DNA from: Comamonadaceae bacterium
GTDB lineage: Bacteria > Pseudomonadota > Gammaproteobacteria > Burkholderiales > Burkholderiaceae_C
Reading direction: 5' to 3'
DNA length: 7,737 nt
Assembly: GCA_947460165.1 (NCBI GenBank)
Contig: CANHKH010000154.1
Span: forward strand, 1-7,737
Below, piece by piece: positions 1-6,729 of this stretch. Below the pieces are notes generated by a model. That model did not search any database and had not been told where the DNA came from. It was given only the letters and a program-made list of their open reading frames with translations. The translations under genes were made by a program, and so were the position numbers. The stretch's first letter is position 1. Each line of letters opens with the position of its first letter.

Positions 1-3000
1 CGCAGCCGCCAAAGTGCCGCCCTGGGGCAGCGCCACGCCTGCGGCCAAGTCGCGCATGGCCATCACCTCAATGCGCACCAAGGGGCCGGCAGTGTCGACG
101 GTGCTGCCTGCCACGCTGTCCAGCGGGCTTTGCACGAATGCGAACAACAAGCCTTTGGCTTCGTCCACGGCCAGGGCCTCAAAGCCGCGGTTGGGCTGGC
201 GCTTGATCAAATGCGTGGGCAGTGTCTCGGTGCCAAAGTTGTCGGTGGTATCGGCCGTCAGGGCCGCTGTGCCCACGGGCACAAAACGCGCCACCATCTT
301 GCCTGCGGCGTCAAACTCGTACACCGCAGGGCGGTACTCGTCGACCATCCACATGTTGCCGCTGGTGGTTTGGAAAATGCCTTCCAGGTCAGCGCCCAGC
401 GTGTCGTAAGCCAGGGTTTTGTAGCCCAGCGTGGTGGTGCCTGAGGTGAAGGTGCCGGTTTTGGTGGTGTCGGTGGCGGGCACGATCTGCACCGGCTCTT
501 CGTCGGTGCCGGGGATGTTGGGCAGGCCGGTCAGTGGGGTGCCGTCGGCGCGGGTCAGCAAGGTGGTGCTGACGATGCTCAGCTGCTCGCTGACGGGGTC
601 AAACTCCAGCGTGGAGACGCGCGCTTGGTAGTTGGGCAGCACAAAGGGGCGCTCCAAGGCCGCGTCGGCGTCCACATTGACCGGCTCGCCGTTGGGGCCC
701 CGGTCGCTGACCGACAAGAAACGCATCTTGCCGTTGACCAAGCCGGTGTAGTGCAGGCCAGAAAAGCCACCCGCTGGAACTGCTTTGCCAAAGACGTCCG
801 TGCCTATGGTGCCGAGTTCAGTGCTCGACAAGGTGTCGTAGGCCGTCATCACCAGGTCGCCACGGGCGTGGTTTTTGTAGCCCAGGGCCACGATGTCCAC
901 GATGCTGGCGGTGGCGCCGCTGAGGTTCAGCACCGCCACTGCATTGTTTTCTTGCAGCGTGACCATGGCCTGCTTGCCGTCTGGCGACACCGCAATGTAT
1001 TCGGGCTCCAAATCGTTGGCGGCCGTGGCACCCGCAGCAATGCGCACACCGCGCTCGCGCAGCAGGCCCTCTTTGCCGTTGTAGGCCGAAAAGTCAATTT
1101 GCTGCACGGTGGCGTTGGCAATCGCGCTGGCCGCCTCGCTGCCCAGGGTCACCACCGTGATGCCGCCGTTGGCCACAAAGGGGGCGCCGGCGTTGTAGAA
1201 CGCATCTGTGCTGGCGCGCTCATTGATGGACTCGGCCTCGTTGGCCACCAACAAGCGTTTGCCGTCAGGCGTGAAGGTGACCATGTCTGGGCCCACGCCC
1301 GTGTCCAAAGCGCGCGCATCTGAGGGCGCTGCCGCTGTGGTGCTGACCGTCAGGTCGGCCTTGAACAGCACCAGCTTGCCGGCTTTGGTGGGGTCGGCAT
1401 CGGCCAGGGCCACAGCCACCACACCGCCTGCGCTGGCCACCGAGTTGACCTGCGGTGCCGAACCTGTGGTGGTGGCATAGCCTTTCAAATCGAGCTTGCC
1501 CACCAGCACCGGGTTGGCCGGGTCGGCCAGGCTGACGACCTGGATTTCTGCCGCCACGGCGTTGACCAAGAACATGCGCTTGCTGCCTGCATCAAAGGCG
1601 ACGATTTCAGCGCCGCCTGCGTTGTAGGCGTTGGTGGCAAAGGTGCCCACGGGGGACATGCCCAATTGCGTCATCAGCACATCTTCGGCGCGGACGTTCA
1701 GGTTTTGAATGCGGGTGTCTTGCGCTTCTGCGGTCTCCGCTTGCTTGTAGGCGGTCTGCGGCGTGGCGTGGAAGGCCTTCATGTAGACCTCAAAGGCCCG
1801 CTGCTCGCCCAGCAGGGTGCTGGTGCCCACGGCAGCCGCAATCGTGTCGGCCGCCGTGAAGTTCTTGGCCTCGTCCACCGGTGCGGTGAGCGCAAAGCCG
1901 CCAGCTGCTTGCTCCACCACGTAGCGGAAGTTCTCGCCGTTGGCTTTGATGGGGTAAGCATCTCCATCGTTGGCCAGGAAGTTCAGCGTCACCACGGTGA
2001 TCTTGGCGGGCGCGCCGGCCAGCAAAGCGCCGTCGTTGTAGAGGTTGACGCGGTAGCCTTCGTCCACCAAGGCGATGTCGCTGATCCGTGAGCCGGCGGC
2101 CAAGTCGGGGTCGTAAGAAAAGCTCACGCCGCTCAGCTGCGGAAAGCGCCCCTGGCTGCCCAAGGAGGCCACACCGTGCTCCAAGATGGCTTTGAGGCCG
2201 GCCGGGGTGGTGTCAAAGCTCATGAGCTGGTTGTTAAAGCGCAGCGAGTTCTCCACGTCGAGTTGGGAGACGCCGCCCTCGGGGGGCAGCTTGTCGACCG
2301 TGCCGTCGGACTTGGGCGCCGAGATGGCGCCGATCTGGGCGCGTATGCCGCCGCCGTTCTTGAGCGAGACAATGTAAGTTTGCGCGGCCACGCCGCCCAG
2401 GGCCTGCTCAAGCGCGTAGCTGTTGGCGTCGGCCGTGATGTTGCCCAGGTTGGTCTCTTGATTGCGCACCGCAATGCGCTCGCCTTCCAGGTACACGTCG
2501 GCGTAGCCGTAGACGTTGCCGTCTTTGACAGTGATGACCGACTGCACCGCGTCGGTCAAGGCCTTGACCTGAGCGCCGCGGGTGCCGCTGGCATAAGCCG
2601 TGGTGGACAGCTGCTGAGTGGTGGTGCCCCAGGCGGTGGCCACGTTGGCGTCGGTGGACGCGTAAGCGCCGTTGATGGCGGCGTTGGCCGTCAGACTGTC
2701 GGTCACGATGTGACCGTTGTCGTCAAAGTCCACCACCAGGCGGCCCAAGTAGGTGAACTCGTTGTCGGTGTTGACCACCAGCGTGTTCTTGCCGTCCTTG
2801 TCCTTGATCACCAAGGGGTAGGTGTCGGCAAAGTTGGCCACGTGGCCGGCAAAGGCCACAGCCGTGTCGTTGGCATCGCCCAGCCGGGTGTTGGAGCCGG
2901 CGGCCAAGATGATGTCCACACCCTGCAGCTTGGTGGCCAGCAGCCGCTCGTTGGGCAGCAGTTGCAGGTGGGCCATCAAAATGATCTTGTTGACGCCCTG

Positions 3001-4968
3001 GGCAATCAGGTCGTTGATGACCGGCTGCAGCTGCGCGGCCAGCAGGGTCATGTCGTCGCTGCGCACGCTGTCGTTGTCTTTGACCTTGGTGCCCGAGGGC
3101 GAGGAAATGGACTCGAGCAGCTGGGTGGTCGCGCCCACCAGGCCAATCTTGGCCCCACCTTCCACCAAAATGGCCGAGGGCACGATCTTGCCCTTGAGGC
3201 TGGCCGCCTCCTCCAAACCGGCCGTGGCCGTGGTGTCCACATAAATGGACTTGAGGTCGTTGTCGCCCGAGAAATCCAAGTTGGCGCTGATGTGCGGAAA
3301 CTGCGCGCCCTTGGCGCCACTGGCGCCTTTGATGGCGTCGCTCAAGACGCGCGAGCCCAGGTCGAACTCATGGTTGCCAATGGCCGAGGCTTCCACGCCC
3401 ATGGCGTTGTGGATGGCGATATCGATGGCGGCAATCGGCACGGTGGCGGTGGCAGACAAGGTGCCACCGGCGGTGCTGTTGAGCGCGGCAATGATGCTGG
3501 TGTCTGTGCCCGCTGCCAAAAAGGGGCCGGGGATGAAGTTGTCGCCTCCGGCCAGCGTGATGCTGTGGGCATAAGTGTCTTCAAACTTGTCAATCAGCGC
3601 GGCCAGCTTGGGCGCGGTGGTGGAAGCCAGCAGGCCCGCCTCGGCGTCGGAAAAATGCAGCAGCTGCAGGGTGAATATTTTTTGAGTCAGCGCTGTTTTT
3701 TGGTTGCCAGCCAGGGCATCTACCGTGGTGGCGCTGGCCACTTTGCTGGCCAAGGCACCCAGGTTTTCCAGCGCCGAGACGCTGGCCGCCTTCATGGTGG
3801 CACCGTTGAAAGACACACCACCTACAGTGGGTGTGGCTTGCGCAGCCAGGGTGTTGACCACGGTGTTGGCGGTGCTGGCAATTTGGCTGGCCGACAGCTG
3901 GCCGGTGGTGGTACCGGTCAAAGTGCTGGCCACTTGGGCAAAGATGCCGCTGGCGATTTCGTCGTGCTTGTCCACGCCTGCGCCAGCCGTTTGCTGCACT
4001 TTGACGGTCAAGCTGCTGACCATGGTGGCCACCATCACGCCGGCTTTTTGCAGATCGAGTGCGCCAGCTGTCCCGGCGGCGGCACCGGCCACGGGGTCCA
4101 GCTTGGTGAGGTCCACATTACCTTTAAGGGCCGACAAACCCACGGCATCGAGCACCCGGTCTTGGGCCGCTGTGGCGCTCAGGCCGCTGCTTGTCATCAG
4201 CTCGTTGACCAGTGTGGTCAGCGGCGTCACGGTGGTGGAGCCTGCGGGCGCTTTGAGCACGCCAGTGAAGTCGAGTCCGGTTGAAATGTCGCGGCCACCA
4301 ATGGCCACGATCGGGCCATTGAGGCCCTGTGGCAAGGTGAAATTGCCCTGTGCGTCTGACACCGTGGAGGCTTCGCCTGCATCAAGCTGACCGTTTTTAT
4401 TGAGGTCCACGAACACAGTGGCGCCTGCGATGTAGCCATCAACGAGCTTGCCTTTGATGGTCAGCACTTCTGCGGGGGCACTGGAGTTGCCCGAAGCGGC
4501 GACCAAACCAACGCCGCCCAAGACCAAGGCCAAGGGCAGGTAGGGGGCGGATGCTGTCGCCGCCGAGGCATCACCCGCCGCAGACGAAGCAGCCGCACTG
4601 GGGGCCGCAGAGCCACTGCCTGAAGTTGTGGCGCCCGCTTGCGCCAGCATCTGTCCATCCGAGAGCGAGGCCAATTGCACAGACTCCCCTGCACCAGTCA
4701 GGCTGTCTATGGCTTCCATACCGGCCTGGAAGTCTGTCGTCCCAGGGTCTGCAGCGGCCAGCGCTTCCCCACTGACTTGGCCAGCGGCGATGTCCTGCGC
4801 CAATTTTTCTTCTGCATCTGACGGCTCGCCTGGGCGTTTGAGCTTGCGTGCAAGCAAACCCCATTGCGCGGCTTGGGCTTGAATCGCCTGCATCAAACGC
4901 GCGCTCTCGGGGGTGGTGGACGCTGTAGGAATAAGGGAAGTGCGTGCGTCAGCAGATGTTTTTGACAT
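1..4968 (-). CDS. Giant multi-domain exo-phosphohydrolase: 5'-nucleotidase/metallophosphoesterase + choice-of-anchor I + phytase-like (3' end outside window)
   Basis: Open without a stop for 1656 codons and cut by the left edge. It starts at ATG 4968, six bases after AAGG. Layout by residue: 1-142, Ala/Ser/Gly-rich with no signal peptide; 143-160, a hydrophobic segment (YLPLALVLGG...); about 169-225, a small beta module with the calcium-type loop DLNKNGQLDAGE (188-199); 226-430, a helical linker containing VTPLTTLV; 433-720, a metallophosphoesterase (LLHFSDAEAG with D441, GGDN with D476, GNHEFD 531-536, MAHLQ with H667); 815-1015, the 5'-nucleotidase C-terminal domain (NLG 840-842, NGGGIR 871-876, NDGDAYP); about 1100-1390, a choice-of-anchor I region (AEIVAFD, GVGPDMVTFTPDGKRLLVANE, PEYIAVSPDGK); from 1400, a phytase-like esterase domain (GGFSGL, SDRGPNGE, DLEGIF, VDEYRP, GFEAL). 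Family knowledge assigns phosphomonoester or phosphodiester hydrolysis outside the cytoplasm. The substrate is not determined. An anchor or secretion signal may lie in the missing C-terminus. The domain calls are strong; the joint role in phosphate scavenging is inferred. Confidence 0.93.
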   Translation of the reverse strand, partial: MSKTSADARTSLIPTASTTPESARLMQAIQAQAAQWGLLARKLKRPGEPSDAEEKLAQDIAAGQVSGEALAAADPGTTDFQAGMEAIDSLTGAGESVQLASLSDGQMLAQAGATTSGSGSAAPSAAASSAAGDASAATASAPYLPLALVLGGVGLVAASGNSSAPAEVLTIKGKLVDGYIAGATVFVDLNKNGQLDAGEASTVSDAQGNFTLPQGLNGPIVAIGGRDISTGLDFTGVLKAPAGSTTVTPLTTLVNELMTSSGLSATAAQDRVLDAVGLSALKGNVDLTKLDPVAGAAAGTAGALDLQKAGVMVATMVSSLTVKVQQTAGAGVDKHDEIASGIFAQVASTLTGTTTGQLSASQIASTANTVVNTLAAQATPTVGGVSFNGATMKAASVSALENLGALASKVASATTVDALAGNQKTALTQKIFTLQLLHFSDAEAGLLASTTAPKLAALIDKFEDTYAHSITLAGGDNFIPGPFLAAGTDTSIIAALNSTAGGTLSATATVPIAAIDIAIHNAMGVEASAIGNHEFDLGSRVLSDAIKGASGAKGAQFPHISANLDFSGDNDLKSIYVDTTATAGLEEAASLKGKIVPSAILVEGGAKIGLVGATTQLLESISSPSGTKVKDNDSVRSDDMTLLAAQLQPVINDLIAQGVNKIILMAHLQLLPNERLLATKLQGVDIILAAGSNTRLGDANDTAVAFAGHVANFADTYPLVIKDKDGKNTLVVNTDNEFTYLGRLVVDFDDNGHIVTDSLTANAAINGAYASTDANVATAWGTTTQQLSTTAYASGTRGAQVKALTDAVQSVITVKDGNVYGYADVYLEGERIAVRNQETNLGNITADANSYALEQALGGVAAQTYIVSLKNGGGIRAQIGAISAPKSDGTVDKLPPEGGVSQLDVENSLRFNNQLMSFDTTPAGLKAILEHGVASLGSQGRFPQLSGVSFSYDPDLAAGSRISDIALVDEGYRVNLYNDGALLAGAPAKITVVTLNFLANDGDAYPIKANGENFRYVVEQAAGGFALTAPVDEAKNFTAADTIAAAVGTSTLLGEQRAFEVYMKAFHATPQTAYKQAETAEAQDTRIQNLNVRAEDVLMTQLGMSPVGTFATNAYNAGGAEIVAFDAGSKRMFLVNAVAAEIQVVSLADPANPVLVGKLDLKGYATTTGSAPQVNSVASAGGVVAVALADADPTKAGKLVLFKADLTVSTTAAAPSDARALDTGVGPDMVTFTPDGKRLLVANEAESINERASTDAFYNAGAPFVANGGITVVTLGSEAASAIANATVQQIDFSAYNGKEGLLRERGVRIAAGATAANDLEPEYIAVSPDGKQAMVTLQENNAVAVLNLSGATASIVDIVALGYKNHARGDLVMTAYDTLSSTELGTIGTDVFGKAVPAGGFSGLHYTGLVNGKMRFLSVSDRGPNGEPVNVDADAALERPFVLPNYQARVSTLEFDPVSEQLSIVSTTLLTRADGTPLTGLPNIPGTDEEPVQIVPATDTTKTGTFTSGTTTLGYKTLAYDTLGADLEGIFQTTSGNMWMVDEYRPAVYEFDAAGKMVARFVPVGTAALTADTTDNFGTETLPTHLIKRQPNRGFEALAVDEAKGLLFAFVQSPLDSVAGSTVDTAGPLVRIEVMAMRDLAAGVALPQGGTLAAA

Positions 4969-4974
4969 GGAGAA

Positions 4975-4978
4975 CCTT
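4975..4978 (-). promoter_or_regulatory. Ribosome binding site of the large phosphohydrolase gene
   Basis: On the minus strand AAGG stands six bases before ATG 4968 (AAGG-TTCTCC-ATG). It is a partial Shine-Dalgarno match at good spacing. It favours this ATG over the next in-frame ATG at codon 26, which would drop part of the N-terminal region. Confidence 0.65.
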
Positions 4979-5000
4979 GTAAATAGAGTAAAAAATTTAC
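4979..5000. repeat. AT-rich inverted repeat over the -10 and start of the leader
   Basis: GTAAAT (4979-4984) and ATTTAC (4995-5000) form a perfect 6-base inverted repeat with ten bases between. A nested smaller one, GTAAA/TTTAC, lies in 4988-5000. The repeat overlaps the proposed -10 box and the likely transcription start. It could be an operator for a repressor or only an AT-rich melting region. With so few bases, chance is a real possibility. Confidence 0.35.
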
Positions 5001-5027
5001 ATGTTCATCGTGACAAAACCATGTCAA
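4994..5027 (-). promoter_or_regulatory. Candidate PhoB-dependent promoter: Pho box plus -10
   Basis: On the minus strand, 5027 to 5010 reads TTGACATGGTTTTGTCAC: two 7-base direct repeats (TTGACAT and TTGTCAC) separated by four bases. Against the E. coli Pho box CTGTCATAAATCTGTCAC this matches 12 of 18 positions, and the second half equals that of the phoA box. Exactly ten bases further, 4999-4994 reads TAAATT, four of six matches to TATAAT; phoA has the same ten-base gap. Transcription would start near 4987, giving a leader of about 20 bases before ATG 4968. The first half also contains a perfect sigma-70 -35 hexamer TTGACA (5027-5022), but no good -10 lies 16-18 bases from it. That makes the activator-type reading more attractive. 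PhoB control is inferred from pattern and gene content. Confidence 0.6.
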
Positions 5028-5101
5028 GGCGATCACCGAGCTTGGCGCAATGGCGAGAAAAAGGGCCTTGGCACTCCATTGACGCAGCACCCAAGCGAGC
5101 C

Positions 5102-5125
5102 ATCGCCAGCAGGCTGGCTCCTACA
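5102..5125 (+). repeat. REP-like palindromic element 1
   Basis: A 24-base element beginning ATCGCCAGCAGGC and ending GGCTCCTACA. Its core GCCAGC-AG-GCTGGC is a perfect 6-base palindrome with a two-base centre. The reverse complement begins TGTAGGAGCC, the typical head of short intergenic REP sequences known from Pseudomonas and other proteobacteria. It pairs with element 2 as an inverted repeat. Confidence 0.75.
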
Positions 5126-5148
5126 GAGGTCCCAGATTTTTTTGTATG

Positions 5149-5172
5149 TGTGGGAGCTGGCCTGCCGGCGAT
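5149..5172 (-). repeat. REP-like palindromic element 2 (inverted relative to 1 and 3)
   Basis: A 24-base element that reads TGTGGGAGCTGGCC...CGGCGAT on the plus strand. It matches the reverse complement of element 1 at 20 of 24 positions, so the two can fold into a long imperfect hairpin with a 23-base loop (5126-5148, containing a run of seven T at 5137-5143). Its internal core GCTGGC-CT-GCCGGC differs from that of element 1, yet pairing is kept apart from one G-T position. Confidence 0.75.
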
Positions 5173-5207
5173 TCGTGGCGTGCGGCAATTCCCGTTGACC
5201 GGTGCAA

Positions 5208-5230
5208 ATGGCCAGCAGGCCAGCTCTACA
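5208..5230 (+). repeat. REP-like palindromic element 3, slightly degenerate
   Basis: A 23-base element, ATGGCCAGCAGGCC...CTCTACA, in the same orientation as element 1 and lacking one base near its end. Its reverse complement shares AGCTGGCCTGC with element 2, so it can pair with element 2 instead of element 1, across 35 bases. It sits about 100 bases downstream of the DUF1501 stop. Confidence 0.65.
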
Positions 5231-5323
5231 CAGCCAAAGAAGTCCCCTCAATGACCTTGGGTTTCATCAACATTCACCGCGTGCTGCAAGCCTTTGAGGG
5301 CTGGAACATGGGAGCTCACGGCC

Positions 5324-5338
5324 CAGGGTCAGACCCTG
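5324..5338. repeat. Perfect 15-base palindrome over the DUF1501 stop codon
   Basis: CAGGGTC-A-GACCCTG has seven-base arms around one central base. The DUF1501 TGA stop (5331-5329) lies in its middle. As RNA it could form a five-base stem with a five-base loop. No U run follows, so it is not a standard terminator. It may be a chance result of the end of the coding sequence. Confidence 0.5.
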
Positions 5339-6714
5339 AACAAACCGAGGTCGCGCTGGCTGTACTCGCCAATGTTCGGTGCCACCAGGGCCAAGTCGCT
5401 GTCGCTCACGCCCATCCACCGCGCCAGTGTGGCGGCCAGCTGATCGACAGCAGTGGTCGGCAGCAGCCGGCCCTGGCCGACGTCATCGGGGCCGTTGAGG
5501 GCCAGCTCAGGGTGGCGGCCGTGAAAGCGGCCGCCGTCCACCGCCCCGCCCATCACAAAATGGTGGCTGCCCCAGCCGTGGTCGCTGCCGTCGCCATTGC
5601 TGCTGAAGGTGCGCCCAAAGTCACTGGCCGTGAAGGCGGTGACCTGCTGGGACACACCCATTTCTGTGGTGGCGTCGTGAAAGCTGCGCAAGGCGCTGGC
5701 CAATTGGCCCAACAAACCAGGGTGCTGGGCCACCAAGAAGTCATGCAAGTCAAAGCCGCCCAAGGAGACAAAAAAGACCTGCCGCTGGACCCCCAGGGCC
5801 TGACGCACGCTGATCAGCCTGGCGACCATGCGCAGTTGCATGGCCAGGGAGCTGCTGGTGTCAAAGGCGGTGTTCAAGACGGGGGCGGCGGCCATGGCGG
5901 CGCTCAACGTGTCATTGGCTTCGATGGCGCGGCTCATCACACGGGTGTACTCGGCGCGCATCAGGTGGCTGTGGGGGGCGGTGACCAACTTGAGCATCGC
6001 ACTTTGCGCGACGCTGCTGCCAAACAAGGCTTGGCGCACGCCGCGCAAAGGCACGCTGCCGTTGCTGCTGACTTGGTACTGCACCGCTTGGCGTCCGCTC
6101 ATGTAGACGGCGTTGCCACTGGCGTTGACGCAGGTGAAGCTTGCGCGTTCATTGCCGGCCATGAAGAGGTCGCCCAGGCGACCCCCCCAGCCTGAAATGC
6201 TGCCCTCGGGCAGCGAGCTTTGCCACACCGATTGCTGGTCGTTGTGGGAAAAAAGCTTGGGCGGCAGGGGCACACTGGCCGCGGTGTACTGCGCTTTGGT
6301 GGTGGGCTGCATGAGTGTGCCCACATTGAGCAGCACGCCCAGCTGTTGACTGTCGAACAAGCTCTTGAGGGGGGCCAGCTCTGGGGCCAGCGCCAATTGG
6401 CGCCCGCCGGGCAAGGGCTCGCGGGGCACCAGGGCGGTGGCCGCCAGGGCGTCGCGGGCGGTGGCAATGCTGGTGCGCACACGCAGGTACTCAGCATGGC
6501 TGGCCGCATCAAACGGAGGCAAGGTGTTGATGTGGTCATTGCCGCCGTACAAAAACACGCACACCAGGGCTTTGTAGTCCTTGGCGCTTTGGGCTGAGGC
6601 CTCGGACATGGCCAGCATTTGGAGTGCCAAGGGGCTGGCCAGACCTGTCAGCGACAGCTGGGCGGCGCGTTGCAGGAATGCGCGGCGAGACGCTGGTGAG
6701 ATGGGGGCGCTCAT
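5329..6714 (-). CDS. DUF1501 family protein, Tat-exported
   Basis: A complete 461-residue protein, the usual length for the family. Residues 9-15, SRRAFLQ, form a textbook twin-arginine motif. A hydrophobic stretch follows, then ASA at 39-41, a likely signal-peptidase site, so the protein should be exported folded to the periplasm. Family motifs are FLYGGNDHIN (54-63, with N59 and D60), SLGGFDLHD (with D322 and H324), SDFGRTFSSNGDG, and DHGWGSHHFVMGGA (from D378, with H379, H384 and H385). DUF1501 is related to the alkaline phosphatase/sulfatase superfamily, and these D/H residues look like metal ligands; no substrate is established. It follows the DUF1800 gene by 15 bases. The only Shine-Dalgarno-like GAGG overlaps the upstream stop and is 13 bases from the ATG, so translational coupling is likely. 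The family call is firm; the activity is unknown. Confidence 0.95.
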   Translation of the reverse strand: MSAPISPASRRAFLQRAAQLSLTGLASPLALQMLAMSEASAQSAKDYKALVCVFLYGGNDHINTLPPFDAASHAEYLRVRTSIATARDALAATALVPREPLPGGRQLALAPELAPLKSLFDSQQLGVLLNVGTLMQPTTKAQYTAASVPLPPKLFSHNDQQSVWQSSLPEGSISGWGGRLGDLFMAGNERASFTCVNASGNAVYMSGRQAVQYQVSSNGSVPLRGVRQALFGSSVAQSAMLKLVTAPHSHLMRAEYTRVMSRAIEANDTLSAAMAAAPVLNTAFDTSSSLAMQLRMVARLISVRQALGVQRQVFFVSLGGFDLHDFLVAQHPGLLGQLASALRSFHDATTEMGVSQQVTAFTASDFGRTFSSNGDGSDHGWGSHHFVMGGAVDGGRFHGRHPELALNGPDDVGQGRLLPTTAVDQLAATLARWMGVSDSDLALVAPNIGEYSQRDLGLFRV

Positions 6715-6729
6715 GGTGGGGTCTTGGCC

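Larger units (their letters stand above)
4969..5328. other. 360-base intergenic region between the DUF1501 gene and the large phosphohydrolase gene
   Basis: No credible gene lies here. From the DUF1501 side it contains a plain stretch (5231-5328), three REP-like elements (5102-5230), a further plain stretch (5028-5101) with only weak symmetry (CAATGG at 5048-5053 and CCATTG at 5076-5081), the candidate Pho box and -10, and the leader of the large gene. I found no convincing intrinsic terminator in the minus direction: no stable hairpin is followed by a T run on that strand. The REP hairpins may instead protect or end the upstream transcript. Confidence 0.8.

Noticed and set aside
2176..4284. 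A 702-codon open frame on the plus strand
   Set aside because: It is antisense to the large phosphohydrolase gene, whose minus-strand frame shows clear domain motifs throughout. The plus translation is rich in Gly/His/Val/Gln with no recognisable domain, the usual shadow of GC-rich codon bias.
5022..5027. TTGACA read as an ordinary sigma-70 -35 box
   Set aside because: The hexamer is perfect, but at 16-18 bases downstream only AACATG, ACATGT or CATGTA are found, which are poor -10 boxes. The ten-base spacing from the Pho-box half-site to TAAATT fits better, though a constitutive promoter cannot be excluded.
4893..5090. A 65-codon minus-strand frame with a hydrophobic stretch, overlapping the start of the large gene
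   Set aside because: It is out of frame with the large gene, runs through the candidate Pho box and leader, has no ribosome binding site that I can see, and resembles nothing I know.
5102..5143. REP element 1 hairpin plus seven T as an intrinsic terminator on the plus strand
   Set aside because: There is no plus-strand gene to terminate, the T run begins about a dozen bases after the hairpin, and the hairpin is explained as a REP element.
5146..6195. A 349-codon open frame on the plus strand
   Set aside because: It lies antisense to the DUF1501 gene and its start is inside a REP-like element. The composition is shadow-like and no motif is seen.
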